From Clostridia bacterium (GTDB lineage: Bacteria > Bacillota > Clostridia > Oscillospirales > CAG-272), in contig JAFYPJ010000057.1 in the NCBI GenBank assembly GCA_017547545.1, positions 1 to 33,964 on the forward strand: a stretch of DNA of 33,964 bases, written 5' to 3'. Of this stretch, positions 7,511 through 14,673 are shown piece after piece. Under the pieces are notes generated by a model. That model was not told where the DNA came from, searched no databases, and was given only the letters and a program-made list of their open reading frames with translations. The stretch's first letter is position 1; each line of letters opens with the position of its first letter. The position numbers and the translations under genes were made by a program.

Positions 7511-8965
7511 ATGCAAACAACAGAATTTGTCCGTGAAAACTTCACAATGCTCTGCGATTTTTATGAGCTTACAATGGGCAACGGGTATTTTAATACTGAA
7601 ATGAGAAACCGCATAACCTATTTTGATCTCTTTTTCAGAAGAGTACCGGATGGTGGCGGTTTTGCCATTGCTGCAGGTCTTGAGCAGGTTATAGATTATA
7701 TTCAGAATCTTAATTTCACCGAAAGTGATATAGAATTTTTGCGTTCCAAGAACTGTTTTTGTGAGGAGTTTCTTGAATATCTTCGCAGTTTTAAATTTAC
7801 AGGTGATATCTATGCCGTTCCCGAAGGAACGCCTATATTCCCCCGTGAGCCTATTTTAACGGTACGCGCCCCCGCAATTGAGGCACAGTTTATAGAAACA
7901 TTTTTGCTTTTAACCTTAAATCACCAATGCCTTATTGCCACAAAGGCTAACAGGATCGTGCGCGCTGCAAAAGGCAAGCCGGTAAGTGAGTTCGGTTCAC
8001 GCCGTGCGCAGGGCAAGGACGGTGCTGTTTTAGGTGCAAGGGCGGCATACATCGGCGGATGTTCGGGTACTGCCTGTACAATAAGTGACAAGAGATACGG
8101 TGTTCCCGCAGGGGGAACAATGGCTCATTCTTGGGTGCAGATGTTCGATTCCGAGCTTGAAGCTTTTGATACCTATTGCCGTATATATCCCGAAAACCCC
8201 TGCTTGCTTATAGATACCTACAATGTTTTGAAAAGCGGTATACCTCATGCCATTGAGGTTTTCAAAAAATACGGTATTACAAAATGTGTCGTACGAATAG
8301 ATTCGGGTGACATTACCTATCTTTCAAAGAAGGCAAGAAAGATGCTTGATGCCGAAGGACTTACCGATTGCCGTATTATCGTTTCAAACTCCCTTGATGA
8401 ATATATCATTTCAGACCTTCTTCACCAGGGTGCATGCATTGATGCCTTTGGTGTGGGTGAGCGTCTTGTTACCGCAAAAAGCGATCCTGTTTTCGGCGGT
8501 GTGTATAAGTTGGTTGCCGTTGAAGATAAAAACGGAAAGATAAATCCCAAGATCAAGGTCAGCGAAAACAGCGTTAAAATTACTACGCCCCATTTCAAAA
8601 AGACATACCGTATATACGAAAAGGAGACCGACAAGGCTATAGCGGATCTTATGTGTATATACGATGAAGAAATAGATTTTACAGCACCCCTTACTATTTT
8701 TGACCCCGATAATACCTGGAAGGAAAAAACACTTACAGACTATTATGCCGAAGAATTGCAAAAGCCGATATTTATCGGCGGTGAATTGGTATACAGCTCT
8801 CCCTCTGCCGAAGAGATCCGCAAATACTGTGCAGAGCAGATAGACCGCCAGTGGGATGAGGTAAAGCGTTTTGAATATCCTCATAATTATTATGTAGACA
8901 TGTCCCGTAAGCTTTGGGATACCCGTCATGAGCTTTTGCGTCAGGCAAGCAAAGGCCTGCAGTAA
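7511..8965 (+). CDS. pncB: Nicotinate phosphoribosyltransferase
   Basis: A 484-residue NAPRTase, first step of the Preiss-Handler salvage route: nicotinate plus PRPP (ATP-stimulated) gives nicotinate mononucleotide for NAD synthesis. The family landmarks are FYELTMGNGY (17-26), FGSRRAQGKDGAV (161-173), and GGTMAHSWVQMF (201-212), which carries the catalytic phospho-accepting H206. VVRIDSGD and FGVGERLVT provide the phosphate-binding loops further on. GAAGAGGT serves as the ribosome site for the ATG at 7511. The length and the C-terminal extension fit the longer Gram-positive form. The gene is followed after 11 bp by the SLH-S51 gene, so the two are probably cotranscribed, although no metabolic link is obvious. 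Confidence 0.95.
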   Translation: MQTTEFVRENFTMLCDFYELTMGNGYFNTEMRNRITYFDLFFRRVPDGGGFAIAAGLEQVIDYIQNLNFTESDIEFLRSKNCFCEEFLEYLRSFKFTGDIYAVPEGTPIFPREPILTVRAPAIEAQFIETFLLLTLNHQCLIATKANRIVRAAKGKPVSEFGSRRAQGKDGAVLGARAAYIGGCSGTACTISDKRYGVPAGGTMAHSWVQMFDSELEAFDTYCRIYPENPCLLIDTYNVLKSGIPHAIEVFKKYGITKCVVRIDSGDITYLSKKARKMLDAEGLTDCRIIVSNSLDEYIISDLLHQGACIDAFGVGERLVTAKSDPVFGGVYKLVAVEDKNGKINPKIKVSENSVKITTPHFKKTYRIYEKETDKAIADLMCIYDEEIDFTAPLTIFDPDNTWKEKTLTDYYAEELQKPIFIGGELVYSSPSAEEIRKYCAEQIDRQWDEVKRFEYPHNYYVDMSRKLWDTRHELLRQASKGLQ

Positions 8966-8976
8966 AGGAGAAGAAG

Positions 8977-11148
8977 ATGAAAAAAACTCTTACATTATTA
9001 TTATCCGTGTTAATGCTTACGCAAAGCATAGGATTTGTAAGCCACGGCTCGGAGATTCCCGAAAATGTATCCGAGATTGAATTTGACAGGCAGTATTGGC
9101 TTGAATCGGGCGAGGTGGCATGGCATAAATTTGAAGCTCCTGCTCCTTTGTGCTATCTTACAGATATGCCGGTTGAGGAAATTGACGGTTTCCCCTGCGG
9201 CTGGAATGTTGACAGCAATTTGTATTACGATAAAAACGGTAAATGTCTTGGTTCGATTTCCGCTTCAAATGATCCCGAAACGGGAGGCTGGACAAGCTTT
9301 ACTCCCGGTGAAAGCTATTACTTAAAGGTGGATGCTTCCAAGGGCGGTGTACACTATACCCTTTCTGCAGTTAAAGAAAAAGAGCCTTGTGTAAAGGCGG
9401 AGCAAAACAGCAGCGTAACTAATGTTGAATTGAATCTGAAAAAAGAAGGAATAGAACGCTTTATTCCCGGTGAATATAATACCGCATGGGATGTATATAC
9501 GGTTAAAGAGCATTTTAGCTTACAGGGTGAGGATGTTGTTACTTCAAGTACATTTTTCCTCTTGCCCTACCGCCCGGTATTTGAAAATTCAAGGCTTACG
9601 GCAGCCAAGGGCAAGGTTACTTATTCTGTAACCGAAAGAGCTTATTCTCACAGCGGTGATACAGTAAAATGCTATACCAAAGCTCCCTCGGTTACGGCGG
9701 ATAAAAACGAATATATCTTCAGCGCAAACCATTATTCCTTCTTTCTTTCGGCTGAAGGTGAGGCCGTAAGGGAATTTGATGTATCTGTTCCCGCAGGTCA
9801 AAAGCTTGTTTATAGCGACAAGGGCTATTTTTACAGCGCCGGTGCAGAGGATATTTTTGAGGATATTCCTGCCGACAGCTGGTATACCGATGCCGTTCTT
9901 TTCAATTCTCAAAACAGATATATGAAGGGTACGGGTGAAGGTAAGTTTTCTCCCGATCTGGTTTTCACAAGAGCGCAGATGGTACAGATGCTTGCAAATA
10001 TAGACGGTGTTGATCTGGACGCTTATAAGGATATGCAAAGCTTTACCGATGCCAAAAAGGGTGAATGGTACACTCCGGCGGTAGAGTGGGCAAATGCCAA
10101 CAATATAACCAAGGGGATCGGCGGCGGAAAATTTGATCCCAATGCACAGGTTTCAAGAGAACAGATCGCAGTATTCCTTTGCTCCTATGCAAGAATGAAG
10201 GGGGCAGAGCTTGCCGAAGGCTCAGACTTAACCCAATATACAGACAGTTCTTCGATCTCCTCCTGGGCAAAGGATGACTTTTCAAGGGCGGTTGCCAACG
10301 GACTTATAAAGGGGACAACAGATACAACCCTTTCTCCGTCCATGGCGGCAACAAGATCCCAGATTGCTGTTATGACACAGCGTTTTGATGAAAATATTTT
10401 AGCTAAAGTGCGTTTTTCCACCCATAAGGGAAGTTATTTCCTTGAAGGCGATTCCTGCGGTTTTGCAACTGCTTACGAAATAGCAGAGCTTTCGGGTAAA
10501 GAAAAACCCCATGTTCTGTATATAGGTATGGCTTCAAGCGATCCCGCAGAGGGTTACGGCGCCGTTACGGCAGAATTCGGCAGCAGGTTGGGTTGTACAA
10601 CAGATTACCTCAGCCTTGAGGATCTTGCAAGTTCGGTTGCCGAAGAAAAGATAATGAATGCAGATATTATAAATGTTGGCGGCGGAGATTCCAGAATGCT
10701 GCTTTCAAGACTCGTAAAATACGGCACCGATGCAATTATAAGAAAAGCAGCTGCCAACGGTACTGTAATGAGCGGTTCAAGTGCAGGTGCTATATGCTTT
10801 GGTGTATGGGGCACCTCCGGTATAGGTTATGAAAGATTTCAAAATCTTAATGCAACCGGTTGTGTTGATCTTATAATCTGTCCCCACGGCCTTGAAGCAC
10901 CGAGAGTTGACAGAGTTAAGGCGGATCTGCTTGAAAACCCTGACCGTATTGCGGTGGTTGTAGGTACGGCTGCTCTTGAAATTAAGGACGGTATGTACCG
11001 TATATACAGCGAATCGGAATTTGTTGAATTATACGGCAAAGAGGTTGTTGGCATGAAATATTGGGTTGAAAACGGTGAACTCAAAAGTGAAGATCTCTAT
11101 AACAAAGATCTTGAATGGAAACCTCTTGATGAATTGTTTGTTAAATAA
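8977..11148 (+). CDS. SLH protein with C-terminal S51 peptidase (peptidase E/cyanophycinase-like) domain
   Basis: A secreted 723-residue protein. Residues 1-25 form a signal peptide. An N-terminal region (about 26-285) of beta-rich character has no family I recognise. Three SLH repeats (about 292-340, 355-405, 420-468) sit in the middle. The C-terminal 240 residues (about 480-723) look like an S51 peptidase: HVLYIGMASSDP, then NVGGGDS (566-572), then MSGSSAGAICFG with the putative nucleophile S602, and CPHGLE with H637 as the likely catalytic His. S51 enzymes cleave Asp-containing dipeptides or cyanophycin and are usually cytoplasmic. A secreted, wall-anchored version with SLH repeats in the middle is unusual. 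The ATG has AAAGGAG 9 bases upstream and lies 11 bp after pncB. The transcript ends at the hairpin at 11161-11198. Confidence 0.85.
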   Translation: MKKTLTLLLSVLMLTQSIGFVSHGSEIPENVSEIEFDRQYWLESGEVAWHKFEAPAPLCYLTDMPVEEIDGFPCGWNVDSNLYYDKNGKCLGSISASNDPETGGWTSFTPGESYYLKVDASKGGVHYTLSAVKEKEPCVKAEQNSSVTNVELNLKKEGIERFIPGEYNTAWDVYTVKEHFSLQGEDVVTSSTFFLLPYRPVFENSRLTAAKGKVTYSVTERAYSHSGDTVKCYTKAPSVTADKNEYIFSANHYSFFLSAEGEAVREFDVSVPAGQKLVYSDKGYFYSAGAEDIFEDIPADSWYTDAVLFNSQNRYMKGTGEGKFSPDLVFTRAQMVQMLANIDGVDLDAYKDMQSFTDAKKGEWYTPAVEWANANNITKGIGGGKFDPNAQVSREQIAVFLCSYARMKGAELAEGSDLTQYTDSSSISSWAKDDFSRAVANGLIKGTTDTTLSPSMAATRSQIAVMTQRFDENILAKVRFSTHKGSYFLEGDSCGFATAYEIAELSGKEKPHVLYIGMASSDPAEGYGAVTAEFGSRLGCTTDYLSLEDLASSVAEEKIMNADIINVGGGDSRMLLSRLVKYGTDAIIRKAAANGTVMSGSSAGAICFGVWGTSGIGYERFQNLNATGCVDLIICPHGLEAPRVDRVKADLLENPDRIAVVVGTAALEIKDGMYRIYSESEFVELYGKEVVGMKYWVENGELKSEDLYNKDLEWKPLDELFVK

Positions 11149-11160
11149 AGCCGATATATC

Positions 11161-11198
11161 AAAAAACCTTCTTCGTAATTTTACGAAGAAGGTTTTTT
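11161..11198. terminator. Bidirectional terminator between convergent genes
   Basis: Two perfect 18-base arms (11161-11178 and 11181-11198) read AAAAAACCTTCTTCGTAA and its complement, with a tiny TT/TTTT loop. The A-run on one side and T-run on the other make it work for both the SLH-S51 gene and the convergent cyclophilin operon. Confidence 0.92.
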
Positions 11199-11207
11199 AA
11201 ACTTTAA

Positions 11208-11678
11208 TTATTCTATGGTAATGGGTTTGATTCTCTGGTCATTTAAGGGTTTATCAGAGAAGTTTGTTTTACAATTTGCAATTTCATCTACTACATCCAT
11301 ACCCTCTGTAACATGGCCGAATGCCGCATACTGACCGTCAAGGAAGGTAGCATCTGCATGGCAGATGAAGAACTGGCTTGATGCGGAATCGGGAATCTGA
11401 GTACGCGCCATGGAGATAACACCTCTCTTGTGGGAGATGGGGTTGTTAACACCGTTTATGGCGAATTCACCCTTGATGGTTTCTTCACTTCCTCCCATTC
11501 CCGTACCTGTGGGATCTCCGCCCTGGATCATAAATCCTGCAATTACACGGTGAAAGATAAGTCCGTCATAAAAGCCTTCCTTAACTAATTTTTCAAAGTT
11601 TGCAACGGTGATGGGAGCTGCACTTGCATCAAGCTCTAATTTAATGATACCGCCGTTTTCCATTTCAATTCTTATCAT
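11208..11678 (-). CDS. Peptidyl-prolyl cis-trans isomerase, cyclophilin type, cytoplasmic
   Basis: A 156-residue single-domain cyclophilin with no signal peptide. The active-site elements FHRVIAGFMIQGGDP (catalytic Arg in FHRVI), SSQFFICHAD and LDGQYAAFGHV are present, so catalysis of X-Pro isomerisation is expected. The ATG at 11678 lies three bases after the stop of the upstream lipoprotein gene, and its GGAGG site sits inside the last codons of that gene, so translation is coupled. It is very similar, also at the DNA level, to the last domain of the upstream gene, which points to origin by duplication. Confidence 0.93.
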   Translation of the reverse strand: MIRIEMENGGIIKLELDASAAPITVANFEKLVKEGFYDGLIFHRVIAGFMIQGGDPTGTGMGGSEETIKGEFAINGVNNPISHKRGVISMARTQIPDSASSQFFICHADATFLDGQYAAFGHVTEGMDVVDEIANCKTNFSDKPLNDQRIKPITIE

Positions 11679-11681
11679 TTT

Positions 11682-12821
11682 TTATTCCTCCGCTATTCTG
11701 ATATTTTTAATAACTACATCTTCCAAAGGTTTATCATTTGAATCTGTTGTTACATTTGCAATTTCGTCTACTACATCCATACCCTCTGTAACACAGCCGA
11801 ATGCCGCATACTGACCGTCAAGGAAGGTGGAATCCGCATGGCATATAAAGAATTGGCTGGATGCGCTGTCATAGCTGTCTCCGCGTCTTGCCATAGAGAT
11901 AACACCTCTCTTATGGGAGAGAAGATTAACAAATCCGTTTGCGGAAAATTCGCCCTTTATCTTGTTTTCGCTTCCGCCTGTGCCGTTACCTTCGGGATCT
12001 CCGCCCTGTACCATAAAGTCCTTTATAACACGGTGGAAGATAAGTCCGTCATAAAAATTCTCGCTTGCAAGGGTTACAAAGTTATCTACAGTTTCGGGGG
12101 CAAGGTCGGGATAAAGCTCAAGCTTTATAACGCCGCCGTTTTCAAGCTCTATTATCGCATTTATCTTTCTTTCGGTTGCTTTTTCAAGCTCTTCGCTGCT
12201 TTCTGTATCGGTAAGGGAGGGCGTAACTGTTTCAGTTACCTCACCCATTTCAAGATATGCGTTTTTGATTACTATTTTTTCAATAGGGGTTTCGGTACCC
12301 AAAGTACAGGGAGCAGCTGCTATTTCGTCAACAACACTCATTCCTTCGCAAACCTTACCGAAGGCTGCATACATACCGTCAAGACTTACCGCATCTGCAT
12401 GGCAGATAAAAAACTGGCTGGAGGCAGAGTTGTAATCATTACTTCTTGCCATTGAAACAATACCTCTTGTATGAGAAAGGGTATTCTGAACACCGTTTGC
12501 GGAAAATTCACCCTTTATGTTATCCTTGCTTCCGCCTGTGCCATCACCGTCGGGATCCCCGCCCTGAATAACAAAGTCGGGAACTATACGGTGAAATGTA
12601 AGACCGTTGTAAAAACCGCTGTGAACAAGTTTTTGGAAATTTGCTACCGTTATAGGTGCAACATCTTCATAAAGCTCAATTTTAATGGTTCCGTAATTTT
12701 CTATCTCAAACACAGCTATATTACCGTTTTCTACAGATTTGGTATCAGCTTCCTTTTTGTTGCAGGAAACTACCGAAAGCATGAGAAGAAGGGATAAGAT
12801 GAGTGCCAAAAACTTTTTCAT
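11682..12821 (-). CDS. Lipoprotein with two tandem cyclophilin domains
   Basis: A 379-residue lipoprotein: residues 1-19 are a signal peptide and C20 is the lipidated Cys of a VVSC lipobox. Two complete cyclophilin domains follow (about 38-195 and 223-378), joined by an acidic linker rich in Ser/Thr/Glu. Both keep FHRI/FHRV, the VIQGGDP or VQGGDP motif and SSQFFICHAD, so both should be active prolyl isomerases working outside the membrane on secreted proteins. I set the start at the ATG at 12821 because AAAGGA lies 10 bases upstream and the signal begins MKKFLALIL. An in-frame ATG 18 bases earlier contains that ribosome site itself. It is first gene of a two-gene operon with the single-domain cyclophilin. 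Confidence 0.92.
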   Translation of the reverse strand: MKKFLALILSLLLMLSVVSCNKKEADTKSVENGNIAVFEIENYGTIKIELYEDVAPITVANFQKLVHSGFYNGLTFHRIVPDFVIQGGDPDGDGTGGSKDNIKGEFSANGVQNTLSHTRGIVSMARSNDYNSASSQFFICHADAVSLDGMYAAFGKVCEGMSVVDEIAAAPCTLGTETPIEKIVIKNAYLEMGEVTETVTPSLTDTESSEELEKATERKINAIIELENGGVIKLELYPDLAPETVDNFVTLASENFYDGLIFHRVIKDFMVQGGDPEGNGTGGSENKIKGEFSANGFVNLLSHKRGVISMARRGDSYDSASSQFFICHADSTFLDGQYAAFGCVTEGMDVVDEIANVTTDSNDKPLEDVVIKNIRIAEE

Positions 12822-12840
12822 AATCAAAATTCCTTTCATT

Positions 12841-12871
12841 TTGAATCATTATATTTAAACCGATATATAAT
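12841..12871. promoter_or_regulatory. Compact divergent promoter region between the cyclophilin operon and the ytvI-like gene
   Basis: Only 67 bp separate the two divergent starts. On the plus strand TTGAAT (12841-12846), 19 bp and TATAAT (12866-12871) point to the permease gene. On the minus strand TATAAT (12853-12848) could serve the cyclophilin operon, but without a convincing -35. The spacings are not ideal, so this is a weak call. Confidence 0.35.
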
Positions 12872-12888
12872 AAAGGTGAGGTGATAAT

Positions 12889-13956
12889 TTGAATATCCTG
12901 CCGCAAAAGCTATGGTCAAAAATCCTTGTAAGTGCCTGCTATATTATTATCGGTATTTTAAGTATTTATTTTTTGTTTTCCAAAATTTTTTCTGTTATTG
13001 CTCCCTTTATTTTTGCCCTTTTACTTGGCAGGATCCTGCAAAGCCCTATAGATTCTTTGGAAAAAAGGCTTCATCTGCCCCGCCGCCTGATAGGATTTAC
13101 TCTAACCCTTATACTTATCCTGTTTCTCGGCTTTGTGGCGGTGCTTGTGGGAAATCAGCTGATAAGTGAGGGCAATCATATTTTTGAAATACTGAGCAAG
13201 AACAGCGAAAAAATAATCAATACCTTTTCGTCTTTTCTCGAAGACTTAGGAAAGAAATTTCCTTTTATCTATGAAAGACTGGACAGAGAGGTTGTGTTGG
13301 GTACGGCAAGTGAAGCAATAAACAATGTTATTTCCACCCTTACCGCAGAGCTTGCCCGTTTTCTTACGGCAACCGTGAAGGCTGTACCGGGTATTTTACT
13401 GTTTTTTGCTGTTTTTGTTATCGCTTCCTTTTATTTTTCTATGGATTACTGTTCAATCAAAGAAAAAATAAAGGGATATCTGCCGAAAATACTGCATAAG
13501 GTTGCATTGGATATCAAAGACACAATGCGCAGTGCAGGAATACAGTATCTTAAAGCCTATTCCATAATTCTGCTTATTACCTTTGCCCAGCTTTTTATAG
13601 GTTTTATTATTCTTAAGACAGATTATGCTCTTATTCTTGCACTGGTAATAGCATTGCTTGATATGCTTCCGGTTCTCGGAACGGGAAGCGTACTTATCCC
13701 CTGGGCTATAACAGAGTTTTTTATGGGAGAAACCCGTATGGGAATAGGTTTGTTGATACTTTTTGCGGTAATTGCCGTAGTAAGAGAATTTATCGAACCT
13801 AAAATCGTTGGAAACTGTATCGGTATGCACCCGCTTTTAACCCTTGTTTCCATGTATGCAGGCTACAGATTTTTTGGCTTATGGGGGGTAATTTTCCTTG
13901 TGCCGACGGTTATGATCATAAAAAACTGTTTGGATAAATATCTTACCAAACCATAA
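12889..13956 (+). CDS. AI-2E family transporter, YtvI-like (sporulation integral membrane protein type)
   Basis: A 355-residue polytopic membrane protein of the AI-2E/PerM/YtvI superfamily. Paired hydrophobic helices lie at about 10-50 and 65-90, a long extramembrane segment at about 90-155, and five or so helices from 160 onwards. The conserved family block is DMLPVLGTGSVLIPWAI, followed by REFIEPKIVGNCIGMHPLLT. In sporulating Firmicutes the YtvI subgroup is associated with sporulation; members of the wider family include AI-2 and Na+/H+ exporters, so the substrate cannot be named. The start is a TTG at 12889: GAGGTG lies 5 bases upstream and no in-frame ATG or GTG is available near the conserved N-terminus. 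Confidence 0.82.
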   Translation: MNILPQKLWSKILVSACYIIIGILSIYFLFSKIFSVIAPFIFALLLGRILQSPIDSLEKRLHLPRRLIGFTLTLILILFLGFVAVLVGNQLISEGNHIFEILSKNSEKIINTFSSFLEDLGKKFPFIYERLDREVVLGTASEAINNVISTLTAELARFLTATVKAVPGILLFFAVFVIASFYFSMDYCSIKEKIKGYLPKILHKVALDIKDTMRSAGIQYLKAYSIILLITFAQLFIGFIILKTDYALILALVIALLDMLPVLGTGSVLIPWAITEFFMGETRMGIGLLILFAVIAVVREFIEPKIVGNCIGMHPLLTLVSMYAGYRFFGLWGVIFLVPTVMIIKNCLDKYLTKP

Positions 13957-14007
13957 TACCATACACTTGCCCCCAAAGTTGCGAACAAATTGAAAATTTT
14001 CTCCCAA

Positions 14008-14070
14008 AGGCTTTTAAATTATGAACGGAATATAAATTTTATAAATTACCGGATATTTTTTTAAAAGCCT
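14008..14070. repeat. Inverted repeat abutting the -35 box of the ncRNA promoter
   Basis: AGGCTTTTAAA (14008-14018) and TTTAAAAGCCT (14060-14070) are perfect 11-base arms separated by 41 AT-rich bases. The right arm ends two bases before the TTGACA of the promoter at 14072. No T-run follows in a position typical of a terminator, so it may be an operator or a remnant. Confidence 0.5.
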
Positions 14071-14071
14071 G

Positions 14072-14100
14072 TTGACAAACAGATAATACCTCTATATAAT
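14072..14100 (+). promoter_or_regulatory. Consensus sigma-A promoter of the structured RNA
   Basis: TTGACA (14072-14077) and TATAAT (14095-14100) are separated by exactly 17 bp, a perfect match to the housekeeping consensus. The predicted start of transcription is near 14107. No coding frame with a ribosome site follows before the terminator at 14266-14310. Confidence 0.9.
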
Positions 14101-14106
14101 AGTTTA

Positions 14107-14310
14107 CGGTATTGATTTATCCACAATATATTGTGGTTTTTGGATATCACTTTATTTTTCATAAGAATTTCGTTTTGCAGAAGCCGATCAGGGCTTCTCG
14201 AGGTCAAATTTCGGAATTTATTGAAGAAGTGAGTACATAGGCAAAGCCTATATTAACCAAAAAAACAGAGCCGAAAAGAGAATGGGAAACTCTTTTCGGC
14301 TCTGCTTTTT
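14107..14310 (+). ncRNA. ssrS: Structured small RNA of about 200 nt, 6S RNA candidate
   Basis: The unit is defined by a perfect sigma-A promoter and a strong terminator, with no reading frame between. By hand it folds into a rod: 14137-14143 pairs with 14257-14263, CACTT (14148-14152) with AAGTG (14227-14231), ATAA with TTAT (14161-14164/14218-14221), ATTTCG with CGGAAT (14167-14172/14212-14217), and a terminal hairpin AGAAGCC/GGCTTCT (14179-14185/14192-14198). A small hairpin, ATAGGC/GCCTAT (14237-14251), sits on the 3' strand of the large internal loop. Size, rod shape, an asymmetric central bubble with a 3'-side hairpin, and a strong constitutive promoter all fit 6S RNA, which binds the RNA polymerase holoenzyme as a promoter mimic. 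I do not recognise a diagnostic sequence motif, so the 6S identity is inference. The gene symbol applies only if that is right. Confidence 0.5.
14266..14310 (+). terminator. Strong terminator of the structured RNA
   Basis: A perfect 15-bp stem, CAGAGCCGAAAAGAG (14266-14280) with CTCTTTTCGGCTCTG (14290-14304), loop AATGGGAAA, followed by CTTTTT. Confidence 0.93.
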
Positions 14311-14345
14311 GCTAAAGGGAATTTTACGGGTTATATAAAACCGAA

Positions 14346-14383
14346 AACCGCACACTGCAAACTACCCCTTGCTGTGTGCGGTT
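14346..14383. repeat. Strong unexplained hairpin
   Basis: AACCGCACAC-T-GCAA pairs with TTGC-T-GTGTGCGGTT: 14 base pairs with one T/T mismatch, loop ACTACCCC. No T-run follows (CTCCAAAA), so it is not an ordinary terminator. It lies between the structured-RNA terminator and the rlmB promoter. Confidence 0.7.
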
Positions 14384-14408
14384 CTCCAAAATCTGTAAAA
14401 GGAGAAGC

Positions 14409-14441
14409 ATGGACGGGATTTTTGATCCCGTTATTATGTGA
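14409..14441 (+). other. Possible 10-codon peptide frame overlapping a hairpin
   Basis: ATG at 14409 preceded by AAAAGGAG (14397-14404, 4-base gap) opens the frame MDGIFDPVIM, ending TGA at 14441. The codons overlap a 7-bp hairpin (ACGGGAT/ATCCCGT, 14413-14431). It could be a chance match; there is no visible promoter and no adjacent gene it would clearly regulate. The remaining DNA to 14610 shows nothing I can name. Confidence 0.2.
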
Positions 14442-14610
14442 AGAAGAGCTTAACTGCCATCAGCCCTTCCTTACACTTTAATACTACACTTTTTATGTGA
14501 TTTTTAAGTGAAGAAAGCATGATTGTTTGAAAAAAACCGTAAGGTAATCTTTGCATAATACAAATATCTACTTAATTATATTAAATGTATTAAAAAATTC
14601 AAAAAAAATA

Positions 14611-14639
14611 TATACAAAAACATATTTTTGTGATATAAT
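14611..14639 (+). promoter_or_regulatory. Extended -10 promoter of rlmB
   Basis: TGATATAAT (14631-14639) is an extended -10; 17 bp upstream of the hexamer lies TATACA (14611-14616), a partial -35. The rlmB ATG is at 14674 with AAGGA at 14661-14665. Confidence 0.6.
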
Positions 14640-14673
14640 AATTTTAAGTGTTTATATATTAAGGAAAAACAGC

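Noticed and set aside
11838..12455. 205-codon plus-strand frame antisense to the cyclophilin lipoprotein
   Set aside because: The composition (Cys/Tyr/Phe-rich, low complexity) is typical of an antisense shadow, and the minus-strand frame encodes two perfect cyclophilin domains.
14424..14513. Minus-strand 28-codon frame (starts MLSSLKNHIK) between the structured RNA and rlmB
   Set aside because: It looks amphipathic, like a type I toxin, but has no ribosome site or promoter, so I did not list it as a gene.
14551..14673. N-terminal extension of RlmB from an upstream start
   Set aside because: The extra 41 residues cover the extended -10 promoter, are AT-rich, have no ribosome site, and lie outside the family domain.
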